From Coriaria nepalensis (Eukaryota > Streptophyta > Magnoliopsida > Cucurbitales > Coriariaceae), in the NCBI GenBank assembly GCA_027186245.1, contig CP114481.1:47089501-47153500 (forward strand): a stretch of 64,000 bases of DNA, given 5' to 3'. Both the position numbers and the translations under genes were made by a program. Positions 1-12,980 of this stretch are shown here, in pieces. Numbering within the stretch: the stretch's first letter is position 1; every line of letters begins with the position of its first letter. The notes below the pieces were generated by a model. That model ran no database searches. It was not told the origin of the DNA and worked only from the letters and a program-made list of their open reading frames with translations.

Positions 1-852
1 AAACACAAGTTTTGTGCATAAGTTGCAAATGATCAATGCAAGGAAAGTGTGCATTCGTTTAACCTTAAAATCATTTCAATGAGTCATTTCAACACAATAT
101 CTTCTTTCAAAGCAAGTCGAACGAATTCTATTTTTGCAGTACAAACACAAGTTTTGTGCATAACTTGCAAATGATCAATGCAAGGAAAGTGTCCATTCGT
201 TTAACCTTAAAATCATTTCAATGAGTCATTACAACTCAATATCTTCTTTCAAAGCAAGTCGAACGAATTCTATTTTTGCACTACAAACACAAGTTTTGTG
301 CATAACTTGCAAATGATCAATGCAAGGAAAGTGTGCAATCTTTTAACCTTAAAATCATTTCAATGAGTCATTTCAAGTCAATATCTTCTTTCAAAGCAAG
401 TCGAACGCATTCTATTTTTGCACTACAAACACAAGTTTTGTGCATAACTTGCAAATGATCAATGCAAGGAAAGTGTGCATTTGTTTAACCTTAAAATCAT
501 TTCAATGAGTCATTTCAAGTCAATATCTTCGTTCAAAGCAAGTCGAACGCATTCTAATTTTGCACTACAAACACAAGGTTTGTGCATAACTTGCAAATGA
601 TCAATGCAAGGAAAGTGTGCATTCGTTTAACCTTAAAATCATTTCAATGAGTCATTTCAACACAATATCTTCTTTCAAAGCAAGTCGAACGAATTCTATT
701 TTTGCAGTACAAACACAAGTTTTGTGCATAACTTGCAAATGATCAATGCAAGGAAAGTGTGCATTCGTTTAACCTTAAAATCATTTCAATGAGTCATTTC
801 AACTCAATAACTTATTTCAAAGCAAGTCGAACGCAATCTATTTTTGCACTAC

Positions 853-994
853 AAACACAAGTTTTGTGCATAACTTGCAAATGATCAATGCAAGGAAAGT
901 GTGCATTCGTTTAACCTTAAAATCATTTCAATGAGTCATTTCAACTCAATATCTTCTTTCAAAGCAATTCGAACGAATTCTATTTTTGCACTAC
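853..994 (+). repeat. Representative 142-bp monomer and its internal motifs
   Basis: This is a clean copy of the unit. Two short dyads are visible: CAAGTT (858-863) faces AACTTG (872-877) across 8 nt, and AATGCA (887-892) faces TGCATT (902-907) across 9 nt. A 9-bp direct repeat, TCATTTCAA, occurs at 923-931 and 936-944, 13 bp apart. Palindromic sites are TGATCA, TTCGAA and GAATTC. There are three CpGs per unit. Most differences between monomers lie in the last third: AACTCAATATC versus AAGTCAATAAC, GCAAGTCG versus GCAATTCG, CATGTCG or CAGGTCG, and GAATTC versus GCATTC. No repeat of smaller period is apparent apart from the 13-bp pair. The dyads may form small hairpins or bind protein, but nothing in the sequence shows a function. 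Confidence 0.9.
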
Positions 995-1608
995 AAACAC
1001 AAGTTTTGTGCATAACTTGCAAATGATCAATGCAAGGAAAGTGTCCATTCGTTTAACCTTAAAATTATTTCAATGAGTCATTTCAACTCAATATCTTCTT
1101 TCAAAGCAAGTCGAACGCATTCTATTTTTGCACTACAAACACAAATTTTGTGCATAACTTGCAAATGATCAATGCAAGGAAAGTGTGCATTCGTTTAACC
1201 TTAAAATCATTTGAATGAGTCATTTCAAGTCAATAACTTATTTCAAAGCAAGTCGAACGCATTCTAATGTTGCACTACAAACACAAGTTTTGTGCATAAC
1301 TTGCAAATGATCAGTGCAAGGAAAGTGTTCATTCGTTTAACCTTAAAACCATTTCAATAAGTGATTTCAAGTCAATAACTTAATTCAAAGCAAGTCGAAC
1401 GAATTCTATTTTTGCACTACAAACACAAGTTTTGTGCATAACTTCCAAATGATCAATGCAAGGAAAGTGTGGATTCGTTGAACCTTAAAATCTTTTCAAT
1501 GAGTCATTTCAAGTCAATAACTTATTTCAAAGGCACTCGAACGAATTCTATTTTTGCACTACAAACACAAGTTTTGTGCATAACTTGCAAATGATCAATG
1601 CAAGGAAA

Positions 1609-1609
1609 C
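1609..1609 (+). other. Single-base insertion, the only net phase change in the first 26 kb
   Basis: The unit reads GGAAACGTGTGC where others read GGAAAGTGTGC. After this point monomer starts are displaced by one base, and that displacement holds to about 26020: equivalent positions at 3401, 15471, 23565 and 25127 all fit 142n + 1. About 183 monomers therefore keep exact length apart from this one base. Confidence 0.85.
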
Positions 1610-1790
1610 GTGTGCATTCGTTTAACCTTACAATCATTTCGATGAGTCATTTCAAGTCAATAACTTATTTCAAAGTAAGTCGAACGAATTCTATTTTTGC
1701 ACGCCAAACACAAGTTTTCTGCATAACTTGCAAATGATCAATGCAAGGAAATTGTCAATTCGTTTAAACTTAAAATCATTTCAATGAGTC

Positions 1791-2330
1791 TTTTCAAGTC
1801 AATAACTTATTTCAAATCAAGTCGAACAAATTCTATTTTTGCACTACAAACACAAGTTTTGTGCATAACTTGCAAATGATCAATGCAAGGAATGTGTCCA
1901 TTCGTTTAACCTTAAAATCATTTCAATGAGTCATTTCAACTCAATATCTTCTTTCAAAGCAATTCGAACGAATTCTATTTTTGCACTACAAACACAACTT
2001 TTGTGCATAACTTGCAAATGATCAATGCAAGAAAAGTGTGCATTCGTTTAACCTTAAAATCATTTCAATGAGTTAGTCCAAGTCAATAACTTATTTCAAA
2101 GCAAGTCGAACGCATTCTATTTTTGCACTACAAACACAAGTTTTGTGCATAACTTGCAAATGATCAATGCAAGGAAAGTGTCCATTCGTTTAACCTTAAA
2201 ATCATTTCACTGAGTCATTTCAACTCAATATCTTCTTTCAAAGCAATTCGAACGAATTCTATTTTTGCACTACAAACACAACTTTTGTGCATAACTTGCA
2301 AATGATCAATGCAAGGAAAGTGTCCATTCG
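1791..2330 (+). repeat. Cassette bordering domain A (left copy)
   Basis: A run of about four monomers is marked by AAATCAAGTCGAACAAATTC, GGAATGTGTCC, ACAACTTTTG, GCAAGAAAAG and AGTTAGTCCAAG (2071). The same run occurs at about 12441-12980, exactly 10650 bp (75 monomers) later, with few substitutions. The two copies bracket most of the domain A amplification. Confidence 0.8.
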
Positions 2331-3125
2331 TTTAACCTTAAAATCATTTCAATGAGTCATTTCAACTCGATATCTTCTTTCAAAGCAATTCGAACGCATT
2401 CTATTTTTGCACTACAAACACAAGTTTTGTGCATAACTTGCAAATGATCAATGCAAGGAAAGTGTGCATTCGTTTAACCTTAAAATCATTTCAATGAGTC
2501 ATTTCAAGTCAATATCTTCTTTCAAAGCAAGTCGAACGCATTCTAATTTTGCACTACAAACACAAGGTTTGTGCATAACTTGCAAATGATCAATGCAAGG
2601 AAAGTGTGCATTCGTTTAACCTTAAAATCATTTCAATGAGTCATTTCAACACAATATCTTCTTTCAAAGCAAGTCGAACGAATTCTATTTTTGCAGTACA
2701 AACACAAGTTTTGTGCATAACTTGCAAATGATCAATGCAAGGAAAGTGTGCATTCGTTTAACCTTAAAATCATTTCAATGAGTCATTTCAACTCAATAAC
2801 TTATTTCAAAGCAAGTCGAACGCATTCTATTTTTCCACTACAAACACAAGTTTTGTGCATAACTTGCAAATGATCAATGAAAGGAAAGTGTGCATTCGTT
2901 TAACCTTAAAATCATTTGAATGAGTCATTTCAACTCAATATCTTCTTTCAAAGCAATTCGAACGAATTCTATTTTTGCACTACAAACACAAGTTTTGTGC
3001 ATAACTTGCAAATGATCAATGCAAGGAAAGTGTCCATTCGTTTAACCTTAAAATTATTTCAATGAGTCATTTCAACTCAATATCTTCTTTCAAAGCAAGT
3101 CGAACGCATTCTATTTTTGCACTAC

Positions 3126-6100
3126 AAACACAAATTTTGTGCATAACTTGCAAATGATCAATGCAAGGAAAGTGTGCATTCGTTTAACCTTAAAATCATT
3201 TCAATGAGTCATTCCAAGTCAATAACTTATTTCAAAGCAAGTCGAACGCATTCTAATGTTGCACTACAAACACAAGTTTTGTGCATAACTTGCAAATGAT
3301 CAATGCAAGGAAAGTGTTCATTCGTTTAACCTTAAAACCATTTCAATGAGTCATTTCAAGTCAATAACTTATTTCAAAGCAAGTCGAACGAATTCTATTT
3401 TTGCACTACAAACACAAGTTTTGTGCATTACTTCCAAATGATCAATGCAAGGAAAGTGTGCATTCGTTGAACCTTAAAATCTTTTCAATGAGTCATTTCA
3501 AGTCAATAACTTATTTCAAAGGCACTCGAACGAATTCTATTTTTGCACTACAAACACAAGTTTTGTGCATAACTTGCAAATGATCAATGCAAGGAAAGTG
3601 TGCATTCGTTTAACCTTAAAATCATTTCAATGAGTCATTTCAACACAATATCTTCTTTCAAAGCAAGTCGAACGAATTCTATTTTTGCAGTACAAACACA
3701 AGTTTTGTGCATAACTTGCAAATGATCAATGCAAGGAAAGTGTGCATTCGTTTAACCTTAAAATCATTTCAATGAGTCATTTCAACGCAATAACTTATTT
3801 CAAAGCAAGTCGAACGCATTCTATTTTTCCACTACAAACACAAGTTTTGTGCATAACTTGCAAATGATCAATGCAAGGAAAGTGTGCATTCGTTTAACCT
3901 TAAAATCATTTCAATGAGTCATTTCAACTCAATATCTTCTTTCAAAGCAATTCGAACGAATTCTATTTTTGCACTACAAACACAAGTTTTGTGCATAACT
4001 TGCAAATGATCAATGCAAGGAAAGTGTGCATTCGTTTAACCTTAAAATCATTTCAATGAGTCATTTCAAGTCAATAACTTATTTCAAAGCAAGTCGAACG
4101 CATTCTAATGTTGCACTACAAACACAAGTTTTGTGCATAACTTGCAAATGATCAATGCAAGGAAAGTGTGCAATCTTTTAACCTTAAAATCATTTCAATG
4201 AGTCATTTCAAGTCAATATCTTCTTTCAAAGCAAGTCGAACGCATTCTATTTTTGCACTACAAACACAAGTTTTGTGCATAACTTGCAAATGATCAATGC
4301 AAGGAAAGTGTGCATTCGTTTAACCTTAAAATCATTTCAATGAGTCATTTCAAGTCAATATCTTCTGTCAAAGCAAGTCGAACGCATTCTAATTTTGCAC
4401 TACAAACACAAGGTTTGTGCATAACTTGCAAATGATCAATGCAAGGAAAGTGTGCATTCGTTTAACCTTAAAATCATTTCAATGAGTCATTTCAACACAA
4501 TATCTTCTTTCAAAGCAAGTCGAACGAATTCTATTTTTGCAGTACAAACACAAGTTTTGTGCATAACTTGCAAATGATCAATGCAAGGAAAGTGTGCATT
4601 CGTTTAACCTTAAAATCATTTCAATGAGTCATTTCAACTCAATAACTTATTTCAAAGCAAGTCGAACGCAATCTATTTTTGCACTACAAACACAAGTTTT
4701 GTGCATAACTTGCAAATGATCAATGCAAGGAAAGTGTGCATTCGTTTAACCTTAAAATCATTTCAATGAGTCATTTCAACTCAATATCTTCTTTCAAAGC
4801 AATTCGAACGAATTCTATTTTTGCACTACAAACACAAGTTTTGTGCATAACTTGCAAATGATCAATGCAAGGAAAGTGTGCATTCGTTTAACCTTAAAAT
4901 CATTTCAATGAGTCATTTCAAGTCAATAACTTATTTCAAAGCAAGTCGAACGCATTCTAATGTTGCACTACAAACACAAGTTTTGTGCATAACTTGCAAA
5001 TGATCAATGCAAGGAAAGTGTTCATTCGTTTAACCTTAAAACTATTTCAATGAGTCATTTCAAGACAATAACTTATTTCAAAGCAAGTCGAACGAATTCT
5101 ATTTTTGCACTACAAACACAAGTTTTGTGCATTACTTCCAAATGATCAATGCAAGGAAAGTGTGCATTCGTTGAACCTTAAAATCTTTTCAATGAGTCAT
5201 TTCAAGTCAATAACTTATTTCAAAGGCACTCGAACGAATTCTATTTTTGCACTACAAACACAAGTTTTGTGCATAACTTGCAAATGATCAATGCAAGGAA
5301 AGTGTGCATTCGTTTAACCTTAAAATCATTTCAATGAGTCATTTCAACACAATATCTTCTTTCAAAGCAAGTCGAACGAATTCTATTTTTGCAGTACAAA
5401 CACAAGTTTTGTGCATAACTTGCAAATGATCAATGCAAGGAAAGTGTGCATTCGTTTAACCTTAAAATCATTTCAATGAGTCATTTCAACTCAATAACTT
5501 ATTTCAAAGCAAGTCGAACGCATTCTATTTTTCCACTACAAACACAAGTTTTGTGCATAACTTGCAAATGATCAATGCAAGGAAAGTGTGCATTCGTTTA
5601 ACCTTAAAATCATTTCAATGAGTCATTTCAACTCAATATCTTCTTTCAAAGCAATTCGAACGAATTCTATTTTTGCACTACAAACACAAGTTTTGTGCAT
5701 AACTTGCAAATGATCAATGCAAGGAAAGTGTGCATTCGTTTAACCTTAAAATCATTTCAATGAGTCATTTCAAGTCAATAACTTATTTCAAAGCAAGTCG
5801 AACGCATTCTAATGTTGCACTACAAACACAAGTTTTGTGCATAACTTGCAAATGATCAATGCAAGGAAAGTGTGCAATCTTTTAACCTTAAAATCATTTC
5901 AATGAGTCATTTCAAGTCAATATCTTCTTTCAAAGCAAGTCGAACGCATTCTATTTTTGCACTACAAACACAAGTTTTGTGCATAACTTGCAAATGATCA
6001 ATGCAAGGAAAGTGTGCATTCGTTTAACCTTAAAATCATTTCAATGAGTCATTTCAAGTCAATATCTTCTGTCAAAGCAAGTCGAACGCATTCTAATTTT

Positions 6101-6580
6101 GCACTACAAACACAAGGTTTGTGCATAACTTGCAAATGATCAATGCAAGGAAAGTGTGCATTCGTTTAACCTTAAAATCATTTCAATGAGTCATTTCAAC
6201 ACAATATCTTCTTTCAAAGCAAGTCGAACGAATTCTATTTTTGCAGTACAAGCACAAGTTTTGTGCATAACTTGCAAATGATCAATGCAAGGAAACTGTG
6301 CATTCGTTTAACCTTAAAATCATTTCAATGAGTCATTTCAACTCAATAACTTATTTCAAAGCAAGTCGAACGCATTCTATTTTTCCACTACAAACACAAG
6401 TTTTGTGCATAACTTGCAAATGATCAATGCAAGGAAAGTGTGCATTCGTTTAACCTTAAAATCATTTCAATGAGTCATTTCAACTCAATATCTTCTTTCA
6501 AAGCAATTCGAACGAATTCTATTTTTGCACTACAAACACAAGTTTTGTGCATAACTTGCAAATGATCAATGCAAGGAAAG
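3126..6580 (+). repeat. 12-monomer higher-order repeat, 1704 bp, two tandem copies
   Basis: About 3126-4876 matches about 4830-6580 at an offset of exactly 1704 bp (12 x 142). Markers repeated at this spacing include the CATTACTTCC variant (in the units beginning near 3408 and 5112), AAAGGCACTCG, and CAATCTTTT (4171 and 5875). Differences are few, for example AAAACCATTT versus AAAACTATTT. Outside these ends the order of monomer types no longer agrees. Confidence 0.85.
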
Positions 6581-9500
6581 TGTCCATTCGTTTAACCTTA
6601 AAATTATTTCAATGAGTCATTTCAACTCAATATCTTCTTTCAAAGCAAGTCGAACGCATTCTATTTTTGCACTACAGACACAAATTTTGTGCATAACTTG
6701 CAAATGATCAATGCAAGGAAAGTGTGCATTCGTTTAACCTTAAAATCATTTCAATGAGTCATTTCAAGTCAATAACTTATTTCAAAGCAAGTCGAACGCA
6801 TTCTAACGTTGCACTACAAACACAAGTTTTGTGCATAACTTGCAAATGATCAATGCAAGGAAAGTGTGCAATCTTTTAACCTTAAAATCATTTCAATGAG
6901 TCATTTCAAGTCAATATCTTCTTTCAAAGCAAGTCGAACGCATTCTATTTTTGCACTACAAACACAAGTTTTGTGCATAACTTGCAAATGATCAATGCAA
7001 GGAAAGTGTGCATTCGTTTAACCTTAAAATCATTTCAATGAGTCATTTCAAGTCAATATCTTCTGTCAAAGCAAGTCGAACGCATTCTAATTTTGCACTA
7101 CAAACACAAGGTTTGTGCATAACTTGCAAATGATCAATGCAAGGAAAGTGTGCATTCGTTTAACCTTAAAATCATTTCAATGAGTCATTTCAACTCAATA
7201 TCTTCTTTCAAAGCAATTCGAACGAATTCTATTTTTGCACTACAAACACAAGTTTTGTGCATAACTTGCAAATGATCAATGCAAGGAAAGTGTGCATTCG
7301 TTTAACCTTAAAATCATTTCAATGAGTCATTTCAAGTCAATAACTTATTTCAAAGCAAGTCGAACGCATTCTAATGTTGCACTACAAACACAAGTTTTGT
7401 GCATAACTTGCAAATGATCAATGCAAGGAAAGTGTTCATTCGTTTAACCTTAAAACCATTTCAATGAGTCATTTCAAGTCAATAACTTATTTCAAAGCAA
7501 GTCGAACGAATTCTATTTTTGCACTACAAACACAAGTTTTGTGCATTACTTCCAAATGATCAATGCAAGGAAAGTGTGCATTCGTTGAACCTTAAAATCT
7601 TTTCAATGAGTCATTTCAAGTCAATAACTTATTTCAAAGGCACTCGAACGAATTCTATTTTTGCACTACAAACACAAGTTTTGTGCATAACTTGCAAATG
7701 ATCAATGCAAGGAAAGTGTGCATTCGTTTAACCTTAAAATCATTTCAATGAGTCATTTCAACACAATATCTTCTTTCAAAGCAAGTCGAACGAATTCTAT
7801 TTTTGCAGTACAAACACAAGTTTTGTGCATAACTTGCAAATGATCAATGCAAGGAAAGTGTTCATTCGTTTAACCTTAAAACCATTTCAATGAGTCATTT
7901 CAAGTCAATAACTTATTTCAAAGAAAGTCGAACGAATTCTATTTTTGCACTACAAACACAAGTTTTGTGCATTACTTCCAAATGATCAATGCAAGGAAAG
8001 TGTGCATTCGTTGAACCTTAAAATCTTTTCAATGAGTCATTTCAAGTCAATAACTTATTTCAAAGGCACTCGAACGAATTCTATTTTTGCACTACAAACA
8101 CAAGTTTTGTGCATAACTTGCAAATGATCAATGCAAGGAAAGTGTGCATTCGTTTAACCTTAAAATCATTTCAATGAGTCATTTCAACACAATATCTTCT
8201 TTCAAAGCAAGTCGAACGAATTCTATTTTTGCAGTACAAACACAAGTTTTGTGCATAACTTGCAAATGATCAATGCAAGGAAAGTGTGCATTCGTTTAAC
8301 CTTAAAATCATTTCAATGATTCATTTCAACTCAATAACTTATTTCAAAGCAAGTCGAACGCATTCTATTTTTCCACTACAAACACAAGTTTTGTGCATAA
8401 CTTGCAAATGATCAATGCAAGGAAAGTGTGCATTCGTTTAACCTTAAAATCATTTCAATGAGTCATTTCAACTCAATATCTTCTTTCAAAGTAATTCGAA
8501 CGAATTCTATTTTTGCACTACAAACACAAGTTTTGTGCATAACTTGCAAATGATCAATGCAAGGAAAGTGTGCATTCGTTTAACCTTAAAATCATTTCAA
8601 TGAGTCATTTCAAGTCAATAACTTATTTCAAAGCAAGTCGAACGCATTCTAATGTTGCACTACAAACACAAGTTTTGTGCATAACTTGCAAATGATCAAT
8701 GTAAGGAAAGTGTGCAATCTTTTAACCTTAAAATCATTTCAATGAGTCATTTCAAGTCAATATCTTCTTTCAAAGCAAGTCGAACGCATTCTATTTTTGC
8801 ACTACAAACACAAGTTTTGTGCATAACTTGCAAATGATCAATGCAAGGAAAGTGTGCATTCGTTTAACCTTAAAATCATTTCAATGAGTCATTTCAAGTC
8901 AATATCTTCTGTCAAAGCAAGTCGAACGCATTCTAATTTTGCACTACAAACACAAGGTTTGTGCATAACTTGCAAATGATCAATGCAAGGAAAGTGTGCA
9001 TTCGTTTAACCTTAAAATCATTTCAATGAGTCATTTCAACACAATATCTTCTTTCAAAGCAAGTCGAACGAATTCTATTTTTGCAGTACAAACACAAGTT
9101 TTGTGCATAACTTGCAAATGATCAATGCAAGGAAAGTGTGCATTCGTTTAACCTTAAAATCATTTCAATGAGTCATTTCAACTCAATAACTTATTTCAAA
9201 GCAAGTCGAACGCATTCTATTTTTCCACTACAAACACAAGTTTTGTGCATAACTTGCAAATGATCAATGCAAGGAAAGTGTGCATTCGTTTAACCTTAAA
9301 ATCATTTCAATGAGTCATTTCAACTCAATATCTTCTTTCAAAGCAATTCGAACGAATTCTATTTTTGCACTACAAACACAAGTTTTGTGCATAACTTGCA
9401 AATGATCAATGCAAGGAAAGTGTCCATTCGTTTAACCTTAAAATTATTTCAATGAGTCATTTCAACTCAATATCTTCTTTCAAAGCAAGTCGAACGCATT

Positions 9501-10700
9501 CTATTTTTGCACTACAAACACAAATTTTGTGCATAACTTGCAAATGATCAATGCAAGGAAAGTGTGCATTCGTTTAACCTTAAAATCATTTCAATGAGTC
9601 ATTTCAAGTCAATAACTTATTTCAAAGCAAGTCGAACGCATTCTAATGTTGCACTACAAACACAAGTTTTGTGCATAACTTGCAAATGATCAATGCAAGG
9701 AAAGTGTGCAATCTTTTAACCTTAAAATCATTTCAATGAGTCATTTCAAGTCAATATCTTCTTTCAAAGCAAGTCGAACGCATTCTATTTTTGCACTACA
9801 AACACAAGTTTTGTGCATAACTTGCAAATGATCAATGCAAGGAAAGTGTGCATTCGTTTAACCTTAAAATCATTTCAATGAGTCATTTCAAGTCAATATC
9901 TTCTGTCAAAGCAAGTCGAACGCATTCTAATTTTGCACTACAAACACAAGGTTTGTGCATAACTTGCAAATGATCAATGCAAGGAAAGTGTGCATTCGTT
10001 TAACCTTAAAATCATTTCAATGAGTCATTTCAACTCAATATCTTCTTTCAAAGCAATTCGAACGAATTCTATTTTTGCACTACAAACACAAGTTTTGTGC
10101 ATAACTTGCAAATGATCAATGCAAGGAAAGTGTGCATTCGTTTAACCTTAAAATCATTTCAATGAGTCATTTCAAGTCAATAACTTATTTCAAAGCAAGT
10201 CGAACGCATTCTAATGTTGCACTACAAACACAAGTTTTGTGCATAACTTGCAAATGATCAATGCAAGGAAAGTGTTCATTCGTTTAACCTTAAAACCATT
10301 TCAATGAGTCATTTCAAGTCAATAACTTATTTCAAAGCAAGTCGAACGAATTCTATTTTTGCACTACAAACACAAGTTTTGTGCATTACTTCCAAATGAT
10401 CAATGCAAGGAAAGTGTGCATTCGTTGAACCTTAAAATCTTTTCAATGAGTCATTTCAAGTCAATAACTTATTTCAAAGGCACTCGAACGAATTCTATTT
10501 TTGCACTACAAACACAAGTTTTGTGCATAACTTGCAAATGATCAATGCAAGGAAAGTGTGCATTCGTTTAACCTTAAAATCATTTCAATGAGTCATTTCA
10601 ACACAATATCTTCTTTCAAAGCAAGTCGAACGAATTCTATTTTTGCAGTACAAACACAAGTTTTGTGCATAACTTGCAAATGATCAATGCAAGGAAAGTG
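4967..10700 (+). repeat. 20-monomer higher-order repeat, 2840 bp, two tandem copies
   Basis: About 4967-7860 matches about 7807-10700 at an offset of 2840 bp (20 x 142). Shared markers are CAATCTTTT (5875 and 8715; 6869 and 9709), AAATTATTTC (6601 and 9441) and the CATTACTTCC units (in the stretches beginning at 5105 and 7945, and at 7519 and 10359). Copies differ at scattered bases, such as ACTACAGACAC near 6675 versus ACTACAAACAC, and CTAACGTT near 6803 versus CTAATGTT. This unit overlaps the right copy of the 1704-bp repeat, so it formed later or from it. Confidence 0.88.
7807..7860 (+). other. Junction monomer between 2840-bp copies
   Basis: The monomer entered from a GCAGTAC end is normally followed by GTGTGCATTCG. 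Here it is followed by GTGTTCATTCG and AAAACCATTT, which elsewhere follow a CTAATGTTGC unit. The left part therefore belongs to one monomer type and the right part to another, as expected where two misaligned copies recombined. It lies where the first 2840-bp copy ends and the second begins. Confidence 0.65.
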
Positions 10701-11389
10701 TGCATTCGTTTAACCTTAAAATCATTTCAATGAGTCATTTCAACTCAATAACTTATTTCAAAGCAAGTCGAACGCATTTTATTTTTCCACTACAAACACA
10801 AGTTTTGTGCATAACTTGCAAATGATCAATGCAAGGAAAGTGTGCATTCGTTTAACCTTAAAATCATTTCAATGAGTCATTTCAACTCAATATCTTCTTT
10901 CAAAGCAATTCGAACGAATTCTATTTTTGCACTACAAACACAAGTTTTGTGCATAACTTGCAAATGATCAATGCAAGGAAAGTGTGCAATCTTTTAACCT
11001 TAAAATCATTTCAATGAGTCATTTCAAGTCAATATCTTCTTTCAAAGCAAGTCGAACGCATTCTATTTTTGCACTACAAACACAAGTTTTGTGCATAACT
11101 TGCAAATGATCAATGCAAGGAAAGTGTGCATTCGTTTAACCTTAAAATCATTTCAATGAGTCATTTCAAGTCAATATCTTCTGTCAAAGCAAGTCGAACG
11201 CATTCTAATTTTGCACTACAAACACAAGGTTTGTGCATAACTTGCAAATGATCAATGCAAGGAAAGTGTGCATTCGTTTAACCTTAAAATCATTTCAATG
11301 AGTCATTTCAACTCAATATCTTCTTTCAAAGCAATTCGAACGAATTCTATTTTTGCACTACAAACACAACTTTTGTGCATAACTTGCAA

Positions 11390-12540
11390 ATGATCAATGC
11401 AAGGAAAGTGTGCATTCGTTTAACCTTAAAATCATTTCAATGATTCATTTCAACTCAATAACTTATTTCAAAGCAAGTCGAACGCATTCTATTTTTCCAC
11501 TACAAACACAAGTTTTGTGCATAACTTGCAAATGATCAATGCAAGGAAAGTGTGCATTCGTTTAACCTTAAAATCATTTCAATGAGTCATTTCAACTCAA
11601 TATCTTCTTTCAAAGCAATTCGAACGAATTCTATTTTTGCACTACAAACACAAGTTTTGTGCATAACTTGCAAATGATCAATGCAAGGAAAGTGTGCATT
11701 CGTTTAACCTTAAAATCATTTCAATGAGTCATTTCAAGTCAATAACTTATTTCAAAGCAAGTCGAACGCATTCTAATGTTGCACTACAAACACAAGTTTT
11801 GTGCATAACTTGCAAATGATCAATGCAAGGAAAGTGTGCAATCTTTTAACCTTAAAATCATTTCAATGAGTCATTTCAAGTCAATATCTTCTTTCAAAGC
11901 AAGTCGAACGCATTCTATTTTTGCACTACAAACACAAGTTTTGTGCATAACTTGCAAATGATCAATGCAAGGAAAGTGTGCATTCGTTTAACCTTAAAAT
12001 CATTTCAATGATTCATTTCAACTCAATAACTTATTTCAAAGCAAGTCGAACGCATTCTATTTTTCCACTACAAACACAAGTTTTGTGCATAACTTGCAAA
12101 TGATCAATGCAAGGAAAGTGTGCATTCGTTTAACCTTAAAATCATTTCAATGAGTCATTTCAACTCAATATCTTCTTTCAAAGCAATTCGAACGAATTCT
12201 ATTTTTGCACTACAAACACAAGTTTTGTGCATAACTTGCAAATGATCAATGCAAGGAAAGTGTGCATTCGTTTAACCTTAAAATCATTTCAATGAGTCAT
12301 TTCAAGTCAATAACTTATTTCAAAGCAAGTCGAACGCATTCTAATGTTGCACTACAAACACAAGTTTTGTGCATAACTTGCAAATGATCAATGCAAGGAA
12401 AGTGTTCATTCGTTTAACCTTAAAACCATTTCAATGAGTCATTTCAAGTCAATAACTTATTTCAAATCAAGTCGAACAAATTCTATTTTTGCACTACAAA
12501 CACAAGTTTTGTGCATAACTTGCAAATGATCAATGCAAGG
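11390..12540 (+). repeat. 4-monomer local repeat (568 bp)
   Basis: The rare variant TGATTCATTTCAAC occurs at 11441 and 12009, exactly 568 bp (4 x 142) apart. The following monomers (TTTTTCCACTAC, then GCAATTCG, then CTAATGTTGC types) keep the same order. The same rare variant is also present near 8318, its probable source. Confidence 0.7.
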
Positions 12541-12980
12541 AATGTGTCCATTCGTTTAACCTTAAAATCATTTCAATGAGTCATTTCAACTCAATATCTT
12601 CTTTCAAAGCAATTCGAACGAATTCTATTTTTGCACTACAAACACAACTTTTGTGCATAACTTGCAAATGATCAATGCAAGAAAAGTGTGCATTCGTTTA
12701 ACCTTAAAATCATTTCAATGAGTTAGTCCAAGTCAATGACTTATTTCAAAGCAAGTCGAACGCATTCTATTTTTGCACTACAAACACAAGTTTTGTGCAT
12801 AACTTGCAAATGATCAATGCAAGGAAAGTGTCCATTCGTTTAACCTTAAAATCATTTCAATGAGTCATTTCAACTCAATATCTTCTTTCAAAGCAATTCG
12901 AACGAATTCTATTTTTGCACTACAAACACAACTTTTGTGCATAACTTGCAAATGATCAATGCAAGGAAAGTGTGCATTCG
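12441..12980 (+). repeat. Cassette bordering domain A (right copy)
   Basis: This run repeats the 1791-2330 cassette at an offset of 10650 bp. AGTTAGTCCAAG is at 12721, against 2071 in the left copy. Small differences include TCAATGACTT here against TCAATAACTT. To its right, domain B monomer types begin. Confidence 0.8.

Larger units (their letters stand above)
427..3529 (+). repeat. 14-monomer duplication, about 427-1540 and 2416-3529
   Basis: The same ordered run of monomer variants occurs twice, 1989 bp apart (14 x 142, plus the single-base insertion at about 1609). Shared markers in order are CTAATTTTGC (554 and 2543), an AAGGTTTGTG unit, a unit ending GCAGTAC, a unit with TCAATAACTTATTTC, a GCAATTCG unit, AAAATTATTT (1061 and 3050), ACAAATTTTG, CTAATGTTGC, AAAACCATTT and AAAGGCACTCG. 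The copies differ by scattered substitutions, so this is an older duplication than those at 5-11 kb. Ends are approximate. Confidence 0.8.

Noticed and set aside
1..142. First monomer has CATAAGTTGC where others have CATAACTTGC
   Set aside because: Two adjacent changes at the window's start are within normal monomer variation; they do not mark the edge of the array, as the sequence before base 1 is unknown.
1475..1491. Possible CENP-B box at the ATTCGTTGAACC variants
   Set aside because: Only the TTCGTTG part agrees with the known box; the essential CGGG end is absent and most monomers have TTCGTTTAACC.
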